From positions 214,310 through 278,309 of the forward strand of contig JBAJFG010000090.1 of the NCBI GenBank assembly GCA_037903475.1: a DNA stretch of 64,000 bases, in the 5' to 3' direction. The first letter of the stretch is position 1, and every line of letters begins with the position of its first letter. The stretch is from Ancylostoma caninum. Lineage: Eukaryota; Nematoda; Chromadorea; Rhabditida; Ancylostomatidae. Below the pieces are notes generated by a model that had not been told where the DNA came from, did no database searches, and worked only from the letters and a program-made list of their open reading frames with translations. The position numbers and the translations under genes were made by a program. Positions 38,701 through 53,700 of this stretch are shown piece after piece.

Positions 38701-41700
38701 ATTCCAAGAAAAAGCCAAATTTGGAGCTATTTTTTCTTCGGAAGAAACATCGTTTCAATTTGTCGCTCGTCATAGCGCGAATTCCCAGCGGACGCAATTC
38801 TTTTTCGCATGAAAGGCAGCAAACTGCAGTAGAAAACCCATCAAAAGTGCGGACTAAAGCACTTTACTTCCGTAAATTCAAGAATTACTCGCACACTAGG
38901 TGATGAATAGATTGACGGACGATTTCCTCGGACGTTTTTTCTTGCAGATTTTAGAACTGCCCCAAACAATAGCACTGAACGTAAAAGTAAATGTAGCATA
39001 ATAATCAACCATAATACTACCAAAAATGAGTAAACGCCAATATACTAATGCCATGTGGTAAGGATTATGAAGAACGACGTGAAATCCGTACCAGTTCCAG
39101 AGTAGTTTTTTTCTACGAGCTTACTTTCGCTATCTTCGTAGAGATTACGAATTAATTCTAATCGCAAGTCCAAAGTAAGAAAAATCTTTTTCTAGGAAGA
39201 TTAGCCGGATCATCCCCACCGCTTCCATGCTTGCTTTCCAACTACGTACATACATCGACCAGTTGTGAACATTTGGCTTCGAAAAATCAGAAACCTTTTT
39301 ACTTTTTAATTTAGCACGAAATTCCGGGATAATAGTACTTTCGCTTGTTGAACAGTACGCCCTGACGTAAAAACAGCTACTAGTTTTATCACGCTGTTTT
39401 CCACTATACGAATTCCCTGAACCGCAACTGTTTGGTTCCCTTCTCGTTCTATTATTCCGATTGTTTTTATTATTCTAATTTTATTATATTTTATCACTTG
39501 CCAACATAGGCACAGGAATGTAGTCTTTGCTCCGAAGAGTTCCCCATTTTGAATATCAGCTGTCATCGCAAGATGTCCACCGAAGTTCCTATGGATATCG
39601 CTCCACATACTATGGGGGAGGTACAGGTGCAGTACGCAGCACAATTACCGATTGCTCTACAAGATACCTACAGCCCAGTAATCCAAAAATCAACGTATCA
39701 AGACTGCATTCCGCTAGACATCTTAATAACACCTTAGATCCCAGACATCCCCACTTTCCAAATAAGTGAGGTTATCAGGACTAAAATAACACGGTGAAGG
39801 CGGATACTAAGCTGACTCATGCGGTTTCTGCGAAATGAACAGGGTATTACAGCCTAGACGTCTAAGAGTTGTGGATGTCTTCGAAGGAAATGTCCTAGTA
39901 CATTTCTCTCACTAGGAAGTAATTAAATAGAACATCGTCCGAGATGGAGCATAGAGAACTAATAATAAGTTGATTGCAGTGCTGTGGAAAATTCTCCAGC
40001 AAACCTTTGCACTTAAAACCCTCAGTAGCACATAACCTTTCTGTTTCATGGCACAGCTTCGCACTAGAAGAATTTCGAAAGTTTCTTTTTTTTTCGCAAA
40101 GATTCTTAGCGGTCGGATCCCCGTTAACGTTGCATCATTGCAGAATGAGCGGTCCGAAGAACTCGAAACGTCGGAGTTCATCGACCTGTTCACTGATGAA
40201 TTGCAGCAGTTGTTGGCAGTAGACAGCGCTAGTCGTGGCATTCATTCACCAGTCATCGGAGCGCATGTGGCTTGAATCCAATTCAGCGAAAAATTGCGTT
40301 GGAGCTGGTTGGCCGCGTCAAGAGCCGCTCAGCTTCCACGCTAAATGGAGCAGAGGTCGAAGTTATGAAGATGCGTTAGCGCCATAACCATTATATAGTA
40401 GTTCATATTGGATGCGTACGTCAGTCGGGCATCAGACGCACGCATCTGCATGGGGACTTCTATGGAGACCGGTCAACTCTGCATGTGCATCCTGATGAAC
40501 ACAACGCGATCACGGCGATTATGGGGCAGTTTATGCTAGATGCGCGTGCATCTATGTGATGAAAAATTGGGACAGTCGCATCGCTGACGCGGCTCAGACG
40601 GACGCGTTTGCGTACTCGCTGTATAGGCCGCGCCGAACAATAATTATGCAAAATCCTAAATCAAATAGAGACGTGCGTTTGACTAGTATAATTTGTCCTC
40701 ACTCGCGAGGCTGCAGACGCGTGCGTGTCCTTTGCGTCTGCGCTGCGATTAGTCCTATCTTTCACCATATAGACAGATGCATTTTGAACGCGAGCATCTA
40801 GTACAAACTACCCTTGTCACAAAGGTAGCGAGCTCTCTAAAATTGACAGTTGCGAATGGGCCAATTAAAGCTCAGGGAAGCAACGTGTTGCAACGGAAAT
40901 CTGGAAGAATATCCGATCCCGAACGGTGTGAATATTCAAATATTCAAAAGAGAGCTCCACAGCCCGAACGGAAAGAAGAGGGCTTAGAGCTTTTCCCTTT
41001 TTTTGGAAATTCAAATTCTCGAACCTTATGTACTTTAAGTCAGATATTTACCCTCACCCTGCCCTCACATGCATATGGAGCCATTTTACTTCTTAATCCA
41101 ATTCTGGTAACCAACGCTATGCTCAAAGCGGCGGACAAATCATTACTTAATGGAATCTTAGGGCAACAGAAGCATTTTATTAAGTTAACACACCAATAAA
41201 AACGTTTCCCCAGAAGGATGGATACGGTAGCTATTGAAAAGCGTCATTCAGTGGAATATTCTGGAGTCTCAGCTGGAGTCTAGACACCAAGATTGACATG
41301 CGTGGACTCTTTTCTCATAGAAAGTTATTCCAAGCTGCGCCTAAGCGCATCGAGTTTCAAACGTTCCGCAGATCGAAAGAACTTCTTAAATATCCAGGGA
41401 AGAGACAGGCAGAAGGCCTGGATGAGCTTTAAAAACAATAATCTATTACGTCATTTTCTCGTTTCCTCAGCTGCTTGCCGGTAAACTACGACTTAGCTCG
41501 TCATGAACTCCGCCCCTAGTTAAAATTGAAATGAGGCGAGAACGAGTGTCTTGAGAGGCTACAAAATTTCTTTTCTGGGAATGAAGGCGCCATGAGTGGG
41601 TCACAGAATTAATGAGAATGCTTTTCCAAGTCAGCAGGTTCAAGCTTTCTTATGTCTTCGCACCATTTCTACTCCACAAAGACAGCTGACTTGCAGCGAA

Positions 41701-44700
41701 CAAATACGGTATCTATCCACTTGGAATCGTGGCCTGGGTAATATGCTTTAGAGGGCACGCTACCTCTTAATTTGAATTCGTTAGAAATTGCGCATTTACA
41801 GCTAGCTTTCTTGACAACTCATTTTAAATGTAAAAACAGGGCCCTGATGCGCCACCTGAAGTTTAGGTAACCTCATACCCATGCGTAACAGTTGGGTATA
41901 GAAAGCACTACGTACGAGTAAACATGTGGATTAGTGCCTGGTAAAATATAAATTCGTGGACGTTCACAAGTTTACCATGAGTAATCTCTTAAGGCATCCG
42001 GACTCAGAGGACCGCGCACTTATACCGCGTTATCAGTTTGTCCAAAACCTAGGCCCGTAGTAAAGTGTCATGGCGGTGAGAGCAGTTACCTAAACTACAT
42101 CCAAAACAGTTTTAGCGTCATGAACTGGCGTCTATCCCCACAAGTTATGGAGACTTTATGTGCAAGAACAATTCGAATTCATAGAGAGCACCCAGTCTAG
42201 CATATTCCTCTCCAACTGGTTCGAATTCGCGGTTTCGTCCACTCATACGTACTTCTGGCAACATTAGACTGAGTCAAGATCTTGTGAGGAGAAGGATGGT
42301 AGGAATGGATTATCTGTGACAACTTCGTATGAATATGCCCAGAAATCGTTCCATTAAAAAAAAACGCCTCCAAATGGGATTCTTTGTCAGTACATGAACA
42401 AAGAGGTGCAATTTTCTTTTCACTAAGCGTCAATTAAAGTTAACAGCATAATACAAAGACCTCACAATTAATTATCCAGATGATTAAATGAAACGTAGCT
42501 ACAAAAAGTACGGCTACAAAGCTGTATTGATACGATACGCTCGTAGACAATGGAAATGCGTAGGCGCTAAAAGTTCAGTAAACAACCAATTACTTAACCA
42601 TGCGCGCTTAAAGGAGATAAAAAAAGTTCCTTTTACCTATCCCGAGTAATATTTCCCTGAAAGCTACTGCAACAGCACCCCATTCCTGCTTTCTGCTCAA
42701 ATATTATACATAGGCGGTTGTACTACAGTACTTAATACAATCTTGTTTCCTCACAGACTCACAGTGGTAGAACTGCTGTCGCTAAGCAACTGGGAACTCT
42801 GTTACGTTGAAAGCTGAGGATTTCCCACGAAAAACTCCCAATTTTCGAAAATCGTTACCTAAGGGAGAAATGTAAAACTGCATATCGGAACTCTCCTCAT
42901 AAGCGCACTTCCCTTAGGGTGCGGCCTACTGTATCAGCGTGGCCGCTTGCTCGGATGCCTTAGGCTTACGAAGGGCATTCGCTCTTGAAAGAGTACACAC
43001 ACTTCTCGCCCTTCAGTTCCGGGAAACGACAATAAACTCCATCTTTCAATGGAGAAAAACTAGCTCCAACTTGAACATATTCTGAGAACGATGTCCCATG
43101 TCTGGAAATCAGCGAAAAGTCCAACTTAAGGAAGTACATTGCGGCAGAATTTTCGTCCCTACACCTTAAGTTAACTTGACCAAGCAAGAAGTATCGCTGA
43201 GAGGTTTGCGGTCAAAGCCTTTGCTCAAATTGCTTTTCCCAACCAGCACCAGCAATCACTGCAAGCAGCGCGGCAAGAAAATCCGATAGAATACCAGCAA
43301 ATTTAACGACGTCATTAGAAACTCACGTCTTTGGAAATAAATGGCACCAAGATGCCGATAGCTCCACCGATTGTCGTGTAGATCACACATTCATTCGCTC
43401 CAGGAACCAATGACGTTTTCTGGAGCGACGTAATCAAATCCCCGGTGTAAAACACGGCCACTTGGTCCACCTAAAAAGGTCATCTTTAGTACACAAATAA
43501 CGGCTCCTCTGTTTGTACTCTCCGAAAACGCCGCTTGGGAAATCTCGGTGCTCAATTTGTGCACAAATTGTAAGTACTTTTCTGGTACAGAGAAACATTC
43601 GCATGTGTTTACTTCTTTCGCGAATGAACACCACTGGCAGTCCTAATCGCTTACAGCCAGACGAAAGGACGATTGTGGGGGCTCATGAAGCGACTACTCG
43701 CTAAATCCTGTCCTGTTACGGGAGCTTAGCGCAGTAAGCGCTTTCGAAAATGAAAATTGTATAGCTATCGCCATGTAACAGTAGTTAGAGGGAATCCAGA
43801 AATTTTTTTAGTTCGGTAACCATGTACATTTAATACAGGAAAGTAACCGTTTCATCAGGAAAATTCGCGCGAACTAGAATAATTGGAGAGTTAGGGATAG
43901 AATGGATGAGATTTATATATGAGATTTATATGAGGCCCATCTCTATCCCCTATATAGATTCAAGCACCGCAAAACCGCTCCCGAAGCTCTTCGGAAGGGA
44001 GGAGTGGCTCTTTATGAGAGAATTAGTGGAGTTTATCAAAGATACATTCGTGATAGAAGGTCTGTGTTCATAATTCATCACGATCACGCCGCAATCGCCG
44101 CACAAGACAAACTGGACAAAAGCAGCAAGTTTGCTTCCCTTGTGGAAGCATAAGTATACTAATGTTGCGTTCTGGTAATTAGCGATTGCTCTCACGACGC
44201 AATGTCGCGTACCTTGTCCAGTGCTACTTATACTTTTTATCTCCGAAAACAAAGCGAATTGAGAAAATTAGATAAATTTGGATCGCATCTGCAGCAACGA
44301 TTTCGGAGACGTTGTGGATTTGAATTTCCCTCTGTTCGCTCCTCCTCCTCCTGCTTCAGCGCACAACATACTTAGCTTCGTTATATGTCGCGTCGCTAAT
44401 GCTGTGGCTGTCGCTGCTCCGCGTCGCGATGAAGTATAAACACAGCAAGTCGCAAAATAAGAGCACAATTTAAACCTTACGAAAAAACCTAAATGATTAA
44501 TGAGATGCTTACTTCTTTTTCCATAAAGTATGCTTTGCCAATAAGCGTGCAAAATATAAGTGATATGTTTTCAATGCGGCAAAGGGCAGATCTGTCACAA
44601 AGCAGCTTTTCTTATTTTCAACGTTAGCGCCAGCCCATCAGTTGCACAGCTCAATGAGTTAGTTCCAGCATTCTGCGAAGAGTTTTCAAAAAGTATGCAG

Positions 44701-47700
44701 GTGACCATAAATCGCATTATTTCCAGCCTTGAACTATTTAAAATCACATATAGAAAAGAAACTACATGTGGCACATGTTATTCAGTACGTTGCTTTAATG
44801 TCAACGCAAATGAATACATTTAAGGATATAAAAAGCTGAACCAATCTTGTTTGTACCCTATGTGAACGCGGCTTTCTAAAAATGGAATATAAAACAAAGT
44901 GATTACATTTCCCAAGCGCTCATGAGCTCAAGGGCTAATCAGATTCCCACTCCCTTGGTTGGTAACCAAACAAAACGTCTATTAGCCAATGAAAAACACG
45001 ACATAAACCATAGCGAAAGTACACGTTTTTGAAAATCCTATTACTATTACAAAATACCTTCTGTGACGCTCCATTCAACAACCCACGATCCCATAGTGAA
45101 CGTAGCGCTGTTGGATCTTCTTGTATGTCCTCATTAACGTTCTCTGGGAGTCTGAGCTGAAAATAGCGGATCGTCATCAGTCTTTAAAGCGAGAATTCCA
45201 TGAATTCTCAATGCACACGATTACGTCTGTCGTAGGAAACAGCCTCTTCCCACGATCGTTTCGTTTATGCTTCGGACCATTACGCCGTCTTACACTGAAT
45301 AGGTGAGCTACACACACTCCTACGTCACAATTAGAGTATCAAACACCCTTCGGCACCAATTAAATGGCACTTCGCCACTACCTACGCAATTTCTTGCGCT
45401 GCCGTTGAAGATAACTGCAGTAATCTGAGCTAAATGTCATAATTCCCCCGCAATTAGCAGCTCCAATAACGAATATTTGTATCCACGAGCATCACACATC
45501 AACCATATGCGGAAGGGCGATTTGTAGAAGATGCGTGCGCCGCTTACGCGTCTGACGCACGCGTTCACTTGGGGAGGGATTTCTCACGAAGACCGGTTAA
45601 CAAATCAATTATGACGCAGTGCCGTTCAATTGTTTTTGTATCACAAGATACCGCCCACTTGGTCTGCCGCGCCGCGTCGCCAACGCAGAGCGACAGATCA
45701 GTAAGGTGCTGTGGTAGTCGAGCGCTCCCGATTTTGACGCTTTGCTTACGTTTGGAGTCATGCTGTCCCGAGCATTGCGGAATGAAAACAAAAACACAAG
45801 AAGGACAGTGGAAAGCATAAACAAAACATCACTACCGGCTACGCCTGATAATCACAGCGCCCAGTTGTTCTGCCGCGTCGCATCACCTGTGTGGCGCGGA
45901 TGACCAGATGGGCAGTATTCTGTGATGCAAAAATGATTGACCGGCGCTGTACACCATTAATGAGAATACCATACAAGTCGCAAGCATCTAGTATGAACTG
46001 CTCTTATTGTTTTGGGTATCCATGGAGTTCATCATTCTAAAGTAAATCAAAATAAACAAGCTATATAAGCGATAAGTCTAGTAGAAAGCGGGCATGTTGG
46101 TTGCCCTGTTGCACCGCTTCCCATCGCCAAGATGAGGTCTAAGGATACACGGAATTCTGGAAGTCCCGGAATCGAGTCGTATTCCAGAAGCATGGTCAGC
46201 CTTCAATTCTTTCCACACGTTTCCACAATAATGAGACCGCGCCAAGCTATGGCTGCTGCTTTTTTCTCCAAATTTCCCACATTTTGGGGCACCCTAGCTT
46301 CATTATCTCCATTTTCACCCAACACTTCCGCTCATTCCCGTGTATTTCTCGAATATCACCCAACAAGTCGCTACATGCATTGCGCCGTGGTGCTCAATTT
46401 GAGTAAGAGACGGACGTCAGTGCATGATAAGGACGACGTTACGATAAACATCCTAAACGGAGCGTTCGAGCTCAATTAGTAGGCGCCAAACGCAACGTAC
46501 TTTTTGCTCCTGTCAAACTCCCACGCTAGACGTCTGGATGAATGACTTTCTAACATCCTCCATAATTTATAAGGCGAGTAATGGACATCTATCACAGACC
46601 TTTCACTTTTGCCAATTTAGAATGCTTGGAAAAATTCTGAAAAAAAAAACTAGGTTCACGCTGAAGTGAAGTGAACTATGAGGAGACTAGCCCGGGGGTG
46701 CACAGTTAATGCAATAAGATTTCAAGCCATTTCCTGGAAAATCCCCGACTTCACCTAATCACATCATCAGAAAGGGCAAAATCGTAAAGTTTAGTCTGCA
46801 ATGTTGTTCTCGATGTGAAAGAAAAATGACAATCTTAACTTTGCGTATTCTTGCAGCCTAGAGAACCACTGTGCAAGAAAATGCATGGTCTTCCACTGCG
46901 GTGATGCCCAAGCATGCGTCTTCTCTCTTTTCCCCTCCCCTTCAAAAAGCTTTTTCCGTCTCTCTGGCTTACCCTTGGCCATGTCTAGTGAACAGCATGC
47001 ACACAAATAGTCCATGTACCCATATTTTATCCAGGCATTCAGAAGAATGCTCCACAGATCTTTGAACGCTCATTGGGAAATCCTTGTTTCGTGTACGCAT
47101 GTGTGGAGCTATTCCGAATTCAGTCCATCTTAGCCGCTGTGGAGCGATGAGCAAAACAACAACGTCTTCTTGCGACTGAGGAGTCACTCGCACGAACGCA
47201 TGCGCACATGTGAGCGTTGCGCTGAACGGCTTCCTGGCCACTCGCTTCTGCTTCTATTCAGCTGTGGAGACACTTCATCGACGTGGGCGGCTGCGGAGCA
47301 ATCAACTCTGCGCCTATTAGGCAAACGTTTGGTCTTCGATTTAGTAGAGCACTCCTTGCAAATCTCGACACATCGATGTCGCTCTTTTTGCAGTGTTGCC
47401 AAGACAAACGGGTATTGTGTACATTTGCCGTCCAAAGTTCTACTTTGTTGTTAAAACTCGTCCACTTCATTCACAAAAATGTGCTGAAGCATGGCTTCGC
47501 TCAAAAAATGATGCAAGATGTTGCTTGAGCTTCTGATTCACCATCATGATGTGTTGTTGTTCAACAAGATGTTCAGCAACCGTTAAGCAGCTTATAGGCA
47601 GTATCCATCAAAACTTGTGACTAATTTAAGGATCAACGGTGAAAAACACTGCCAAAGTATCAGGAATATGTAGTGAATAATAATACGCTATTCATAATCG

Positions 47701-50700
47701 TGGGCTCAGCAGTCTTATTCAAACCTTACCACGCTACAACGTACGCATACTTGTTGACTCCCAACCACGCACGCTGCGTGTGGTATTCTAGTTTCAACGT
47801 CCACGAGTAACATCTTTCAGTGTTTTCAAACCCATAGAAAACAGCACCTCGATTCCTTGGATTTTTTATGTGTTTCGCGCTATTTAATCATTGAACGCCT
47901 CTCACACACCTAAAATACTATAGAATCTCGCTCATGGAGACATGTGCGAGTGCTGTGTTTAGTAGACCCTTATTTTGGTAATTGTGCAGCATGGAGACAG
48001 CAAGAACCGCGGAATACTTCAAGTTCGAAACGTTTAGGCATCTCATTCTACTTACTGATACCCTGCTCTCAGTTGCTGCTAACAAGAGGAAATCACCAGC
48101 AGCAATTGAGAGGAGTATGCCAGCAAGTGAGGGCAGATTGCTTTAGGCTTTGAACTCGAAGGATTAGGCTGCACTGACGGCTTTCGTGCCCTACAATTTT
48201 CAGATTAGGGACTAAGCTCTCTCAAAGCATGGGACTCCGATCAAGGGTAGCACCTGATTGGCAAAATCTCAAAGTGCGACGGCTTATGGCTTCACAGCGT
48301 CAGTGCATTTTCACAATCAGCTTAGGTAACCGAGCCAGCTAATTATGATGACACCTGCGATAAAGGCTTTCTGCAGAGTGCATCGGATCGAGTCGGATTT
48401 ATGGCAGCTTCCAAGCGAATCCGAATGAGCAGCTCTTTGGTCGCGACGAACTCAATCACGCAACTACCACCAATCCTCGAATTTTCGAACAAACTTTATT
48501 ACGCTGTTGATGTCTGGCAACTCTTTTTTTTTCATAACGCCGCAATGTTTGCTTCGTTGATGTCTCCGTAAATCGAAAAACGCACTTCCGCGTAGATGAG
48601 GTGAAAACATTCATGCATTCCGCTACTTGCTGCTAATATGCACTTCCAAGAGCCGCTGACTGCTCTTTGAGGGCACTCCGAAAAAAGGGCACCTCCTGGA
48701 AATATGCGCCTAAGTTTGCAATTCCAGTGGCAGTCACGAATCCGCTTTCTATCGACGCCGCCTTGCGATTCGATTTCGCATCGGCGGTGAACGCCTCAGT
48801 CGACATTTAAACGCGATTTACTTCCCGCTTACCTTCGTCTGATAAAGAAACGGCTGGCAAGGGGTGTGCTTTCGCCTGTGACCACCTACAACCCCTTTCT
48901 ACTTCATTTCATCTAAGCCCCCATAGGGTATGAAGCAATCTGACATCATAAATGTTGTCATTTCCTGTCGAGCTCATCGCACCGCTTTTTAATTACATTG
49001 CACTCCAGATTGGAGGACGATTCTGTGGCCAGACGTAATTGAAAGCATCATATTTCAATGTTGTAATGGCAATCTATTCCAGAAACGTTTTGGAAAAAAA
49101 AGATTCAAATCACGCGCTCGTTTGCTTTCATTTCTAATTCCGGCTTCTATGCTTCAATTGCATGAAAATTCCGCATAACCCGGCTAGCCTCTTGTGAGAA
49201 GGATATATTCGCAATTCCCTGGAAAGATACTAGAGCCATGTGGTTATATATAATCACGTAGTAGGAAGCCATAGATTACCCCGGGGAATATATGTATTCC
49301 CTTGACAGGAAATAGTACATATCAATTGGAACAGAATAGTTAAAACAAATTAGACAGGCAATTTGTTTAAAAAAGATCAAAATGCATGACGTAAAGTCGA
49401 GTTAGTGAGAGTCTAGCCACGCCTCCAAAACTGATGCGATCACCACTAACATTACGACGACGTTCCACAAATATTGTATAATATACTTTCGGCGTTAGTC
49501 ATGAATGACACTTTTAAGCATCCCTTGACTAAACATTCCTAGTACTGGTTTATTCTTGTCGCGCCGCTCGGAAGCCTCCCAACATGTCCTTGCCTAAGTC
49601 GATAACTAATGCGGATTTCACCTGGCAGTGAGCTTCTCAGCTCGCGCCTACTACCTTACTGGTGCAGGCCTTTGAAGGTCGTTTATAGGCTTCAAATCCT
49701 ATTCTGTTTGCACACCCTCTGCATAATAGATGCCCTGTGCTACACATTTGTCCTGGAGGGATGTACTTCTCGATGGCATGCACTAACACCCCGTTCCTAG
49801 TATAAAACGGTAGGACTTTCCATGGAAAACAGCGCCACCGTGAACTATATCTCGGTTTCCTGCCACTCGATTTTCCGCCTCACTTCACGAACTAGGTGTG
49901 CTGTAGAATCAACAACTCTGCGCTGCCCATGGGTGGGCTCAGCTCAATGCTAACGCGGTGCTCGTAATCGCAACGCCGATGCTTCCGGCAGCAGGGCTTC
50001 TTTGCTCGGTAGCGAATTCCAATTACTTCCTTGCCTGTTTCCGTCTTGCCCCGCACGCGCGCGCGTTTTGCACGTCGTTCTTGTGTTTTTCCGACAATTG
50101 TTATTCCTTACCAGCCACTAATTAAAACTTGAAAAGACATCAAAAACAGCCTGTCCGTTGATGCTTTACTGGATCATGTTATTCTCACCATATCCAACAT
50201 TTGGTCCAACTGACTCGGAGTTAGATAAAAACTCAACGATGTGATATTCTAGCCAGCGAACAACACCCGCCCCCTCGATGAAAATAGCTCTTCCCTGTGG
50301 AAGACTACTTAATTGCGAAGCAGAGGGTAAGGGAAAGCTCGCAAAGGACCTACACGAACTTCAGCCGCTAAATCAAAATGAAACCTACGTGGTTATAGGG
50401 CCTGCGCTACATGATGTCACTCGCTACATCGGTGATTTACCCGTTATACAAAGCGTAATAGTTTTATGGCCGAGGACAGTGGACAGATAGAGGACAGTGC
50501 TGCAAATGCGTAAGCGAGGGTGTGACGGCTATGGAAACCCTCAAACCCCTACATAGAGCGGGAGAGGGCTTTCTATTATTTTCAAGTGCTTATCTTTATT
50601 CACTTCATATGAAAATTAGCATTTTCATCTGCTTTGTTTCTGAAATTCAAAAGTAGCACAGACCCTGTTCTCTCCCCCCCCCCCCCCTCCTTTTCTCCTT

Positions 50701-53700
50701 TCCTTTCTGCCTTCGCGACTGCTGCATAAGCGTCATTTTAAATGAATACGCGAGACCATTTTGCAAAATTCTTTCTTGGAAAATCGCTTAATGTCTCCCA
50801 ACGTAGTTACCGAATCGATTACCCTTAAACCATGGAAAGCCCCAGAAAAAATGCTAATCACCTAATGTTTCAAGTGCTGCAGGACAGCACCGTCCACAGG
50901 TCATCGCACTTCTGATGTTTTACTTCAAATAAGGGGTCTCTTGAGGTGGTTATCGTCACCTTACGAGTGGAAGCAACAAAGCGTTATTTACGAAGACCGC
51001 ATTCAGAAGTGCATAATTCGTCATTATCTCAGCTGGTGCACCCGGCACATTGTCTTGCATTAATTAACGAGGACGGAATCGGAGTGCTTACGCTAGAATT
51101 ACTGGTGTTTTTAAGCACTCGTCTGGAATTTCGAAATAGCTCGGGGAATCCACATAAGCCTCCCGAATTAGACCGGACACTGGCGCCGGCATACAGATTG
51201 AGCCAAAGATTTGCTGGCGGGCAAACAAGGTGAAAAGTCAAATCGAATCTGCCCCGAGGCGCACACACGCAAACATGACCTGTGTATCCGTTCGCAGTGT
51301 TACTGACTAAAAACGCCTGGGTGTCGCCTCTGCCCTTACTCGTACTAGAAAAAAAGAAGTAAATTGCCGCGTGAAAACACCCGAGTCGCTGACGAAGTCG
51401 ACCAGTTTGTTTTTCGCGAAAAAAAAGCACGGAGTACAGCATAAATCACGTGCCGAGTGGCAGTGTGGCTAGCTCGATACTCGATTGATCCGCAGGTTAA
51501 TAATAAATGGACGGGACGCACATGTCGCCAGCCTCTTGGAAGCTGCGACACGTCGTTCACAAAAATTAACGATTCAGCGTCGATAATGCGGGGCGATCCT
51601 GTTCACAATTCTCACATAAGGGTAACTTAACTATTTGATGGAACCTTGGTACTTGCTGGATGCATGAGCTCTTCAGTCCTACTCCAAGAATGCATCGAAA
51701 GACGTCCATCCCAGTGAACGTGGTCGTGGATATGCTTGCAGCAATATGGCCATTTAAAGGCAATTTTGGGCGATGTAGCATGTCAAATTTTCCCTCGTTT
51801 GCAGTCGTGTCTGCTTTTTCTTCATTGCTCTCTCCTTTCTGACGAAGGAGAAGGCAACTTTAGTAATTGCGAGCACTGCAAAGTCTCACTTTCACTTTGA
51901 AAAGCAGTAAAACTCGTTGAAGAGCAGACCTGCGGGGGTCTCCCTGAAAATCACTTCCTGGTCTCGACGTCTCTTCCGCTCAGCTACTCATAAATGACTT
52001 TTAGCCGTAAGCCAATCAACCCATAAAATCGGGACTGAACCTCGGTCCTGTGCATGTCGTCCTAGCAGCTGGCCGCTCCAGCTCTCTTCTCGACGGACAA
52101 CAGCTCTCTCATCGCTGTCTCACCCTATTAGATAAGATGTCCGAGTTGTGATTGCTGTTCAAATCTCCACTCGCCCCGTACGTACACTACTTGTGTTTAC
52201 CACCGGCGCATCCAATTATGCCCCGCCCATCGCATCGCGTCGACGACGACGACGAGCACCGGCACCCCAATCCATGAAGTCGTTCCTAAACACTTGCTTC
52301 TCTCGCCTCCCCCATTCGGATTAGACCTGGTGGCCCCCGTGACTGCTTGTCTGGCCATCATCTCGCGTCATAACACGGTGGTGATTGATGCTAGGAGTAA
52401 AATGTTTTGTTGTTCAACGAGACTCACGGCTGAATGTGCCAGCAGGTCGCTCGCTATTCTGGTCCTGAATACCTCGGACCCCATTTGGTACGAGTTTCCA
52501 GTGTGTACTCCTATTTTGATATGTTCGTACAACATTTCTTGCTCCAATCTGTTTCATGTGAAAATTCAGTCAAGGAGAAAATGGCCAGCCACAAACAAGT
52601 TAGCGGACCCAGGATGATGTTTCAGATTCCTCGAGGAGTTCCCATTAATTTCTGACCTCGTCTTGATTGCTATTTATACTGAGAGGGGCAGCTGGGTCTC
52701 GCCAAGGGATCAAAGCTTACTCATTTATACTCTGGCTTGACTTCTGGTAGATCAAAACAGCACCAGTATTTCATACCATCCTTTGTGCTTCATGCCTTCA
52801 GAAATCAAAAGATATTCCAATATTTTTGTGAGAAATGTTTTCCTGAGAAATTCTCCTTCAATTCACGGTGACGTTCCCTTCAAGCAGAACAACATTAGCT
52901 TTTTCACATCGTGAGAAGAGACAAAATCAATTTTGACGTCTCCTTCTCCACAGTACTCGTCCACGTCACTATTACTGACACTTCGCTGACATCATAGTAC
53001 TATTCCGGATGCTGCACCCAGCAAGACCACCGTCGACTGGGGTGCAGTTTTCGGAATCCACTCTCATTAGTGCGTATTTGGAGCGCACAAAACGAAAAGC
53101 ACTTTCAGGCCTAGCCTCGGGGCGGTACTCTCCTCCCACTTTCTGCTGCTGCCACACACGTTCGGCGGGGCTGCCCTGAACGTAGTTATTCTCACTTCTG
53201 TGCACCGCTGTTTCACTATCGACTTGAGCATTAGCGACTCTTGGTTACTTGGCCACTGCTTTTTTCAATCTTCTCACGCCCGTTTTCCCGCTTAGCCTTC
53301 CACTCAATGCATGAAAACACACCTGTCTCGCCGAAGCCAGCCCTGAGCTGGCTTATTCCATAACCATCTTGCTTGACCGAATCCACATGCTGCACGCATC
53401 ACTACTTCGCCAGAATAAATATTTTCGCGTGAATAATAACGGATATGAGACAGTTGGCCAGAATGCAGCAGAGGGATGCTCAGCTGGATGCGGCACATTT
53501 CCTCATTAGCCGCTGCTCATACCAGCATTTCTCCACCAGTCTGACGCAGCCACACGTCTATCCACGTGTGGTGGGCCCTTCTGGAAGCAACAGCATCCGC
53601 TTTCCATGCTCGTCCATATACGGGACGTCATTCCGCGTATGGGGCAGCTGCTGCTGTGCTTGTTTTGGAAAGAACTGCATGTCGGTCGCGACTCCATCAT

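Larger units (their letters stand above)
30992..43326 (-). other. SF3B3: SF3B3 intron, 12.3 kb, rich in foldback and duplicated elements
   Basis: Lies between the exon ending SKD and the exon starting EYDFF. It contains a foldback element (34190-34440), C13 and C11 tracts (34148-34160, 34179-34189), duplicated hairpin modules (35991-36438), a T17-18 run near 36753-36769 and a MITE (40395-40825). No other gene recognised on either strand. Confidence 0.7.

Noticed and set aside
40777..41199. 140-codon plus-strand ORF
   Set aside because: It starts within the MITE at 40.4-40.8 kb and has no recognisable motif.
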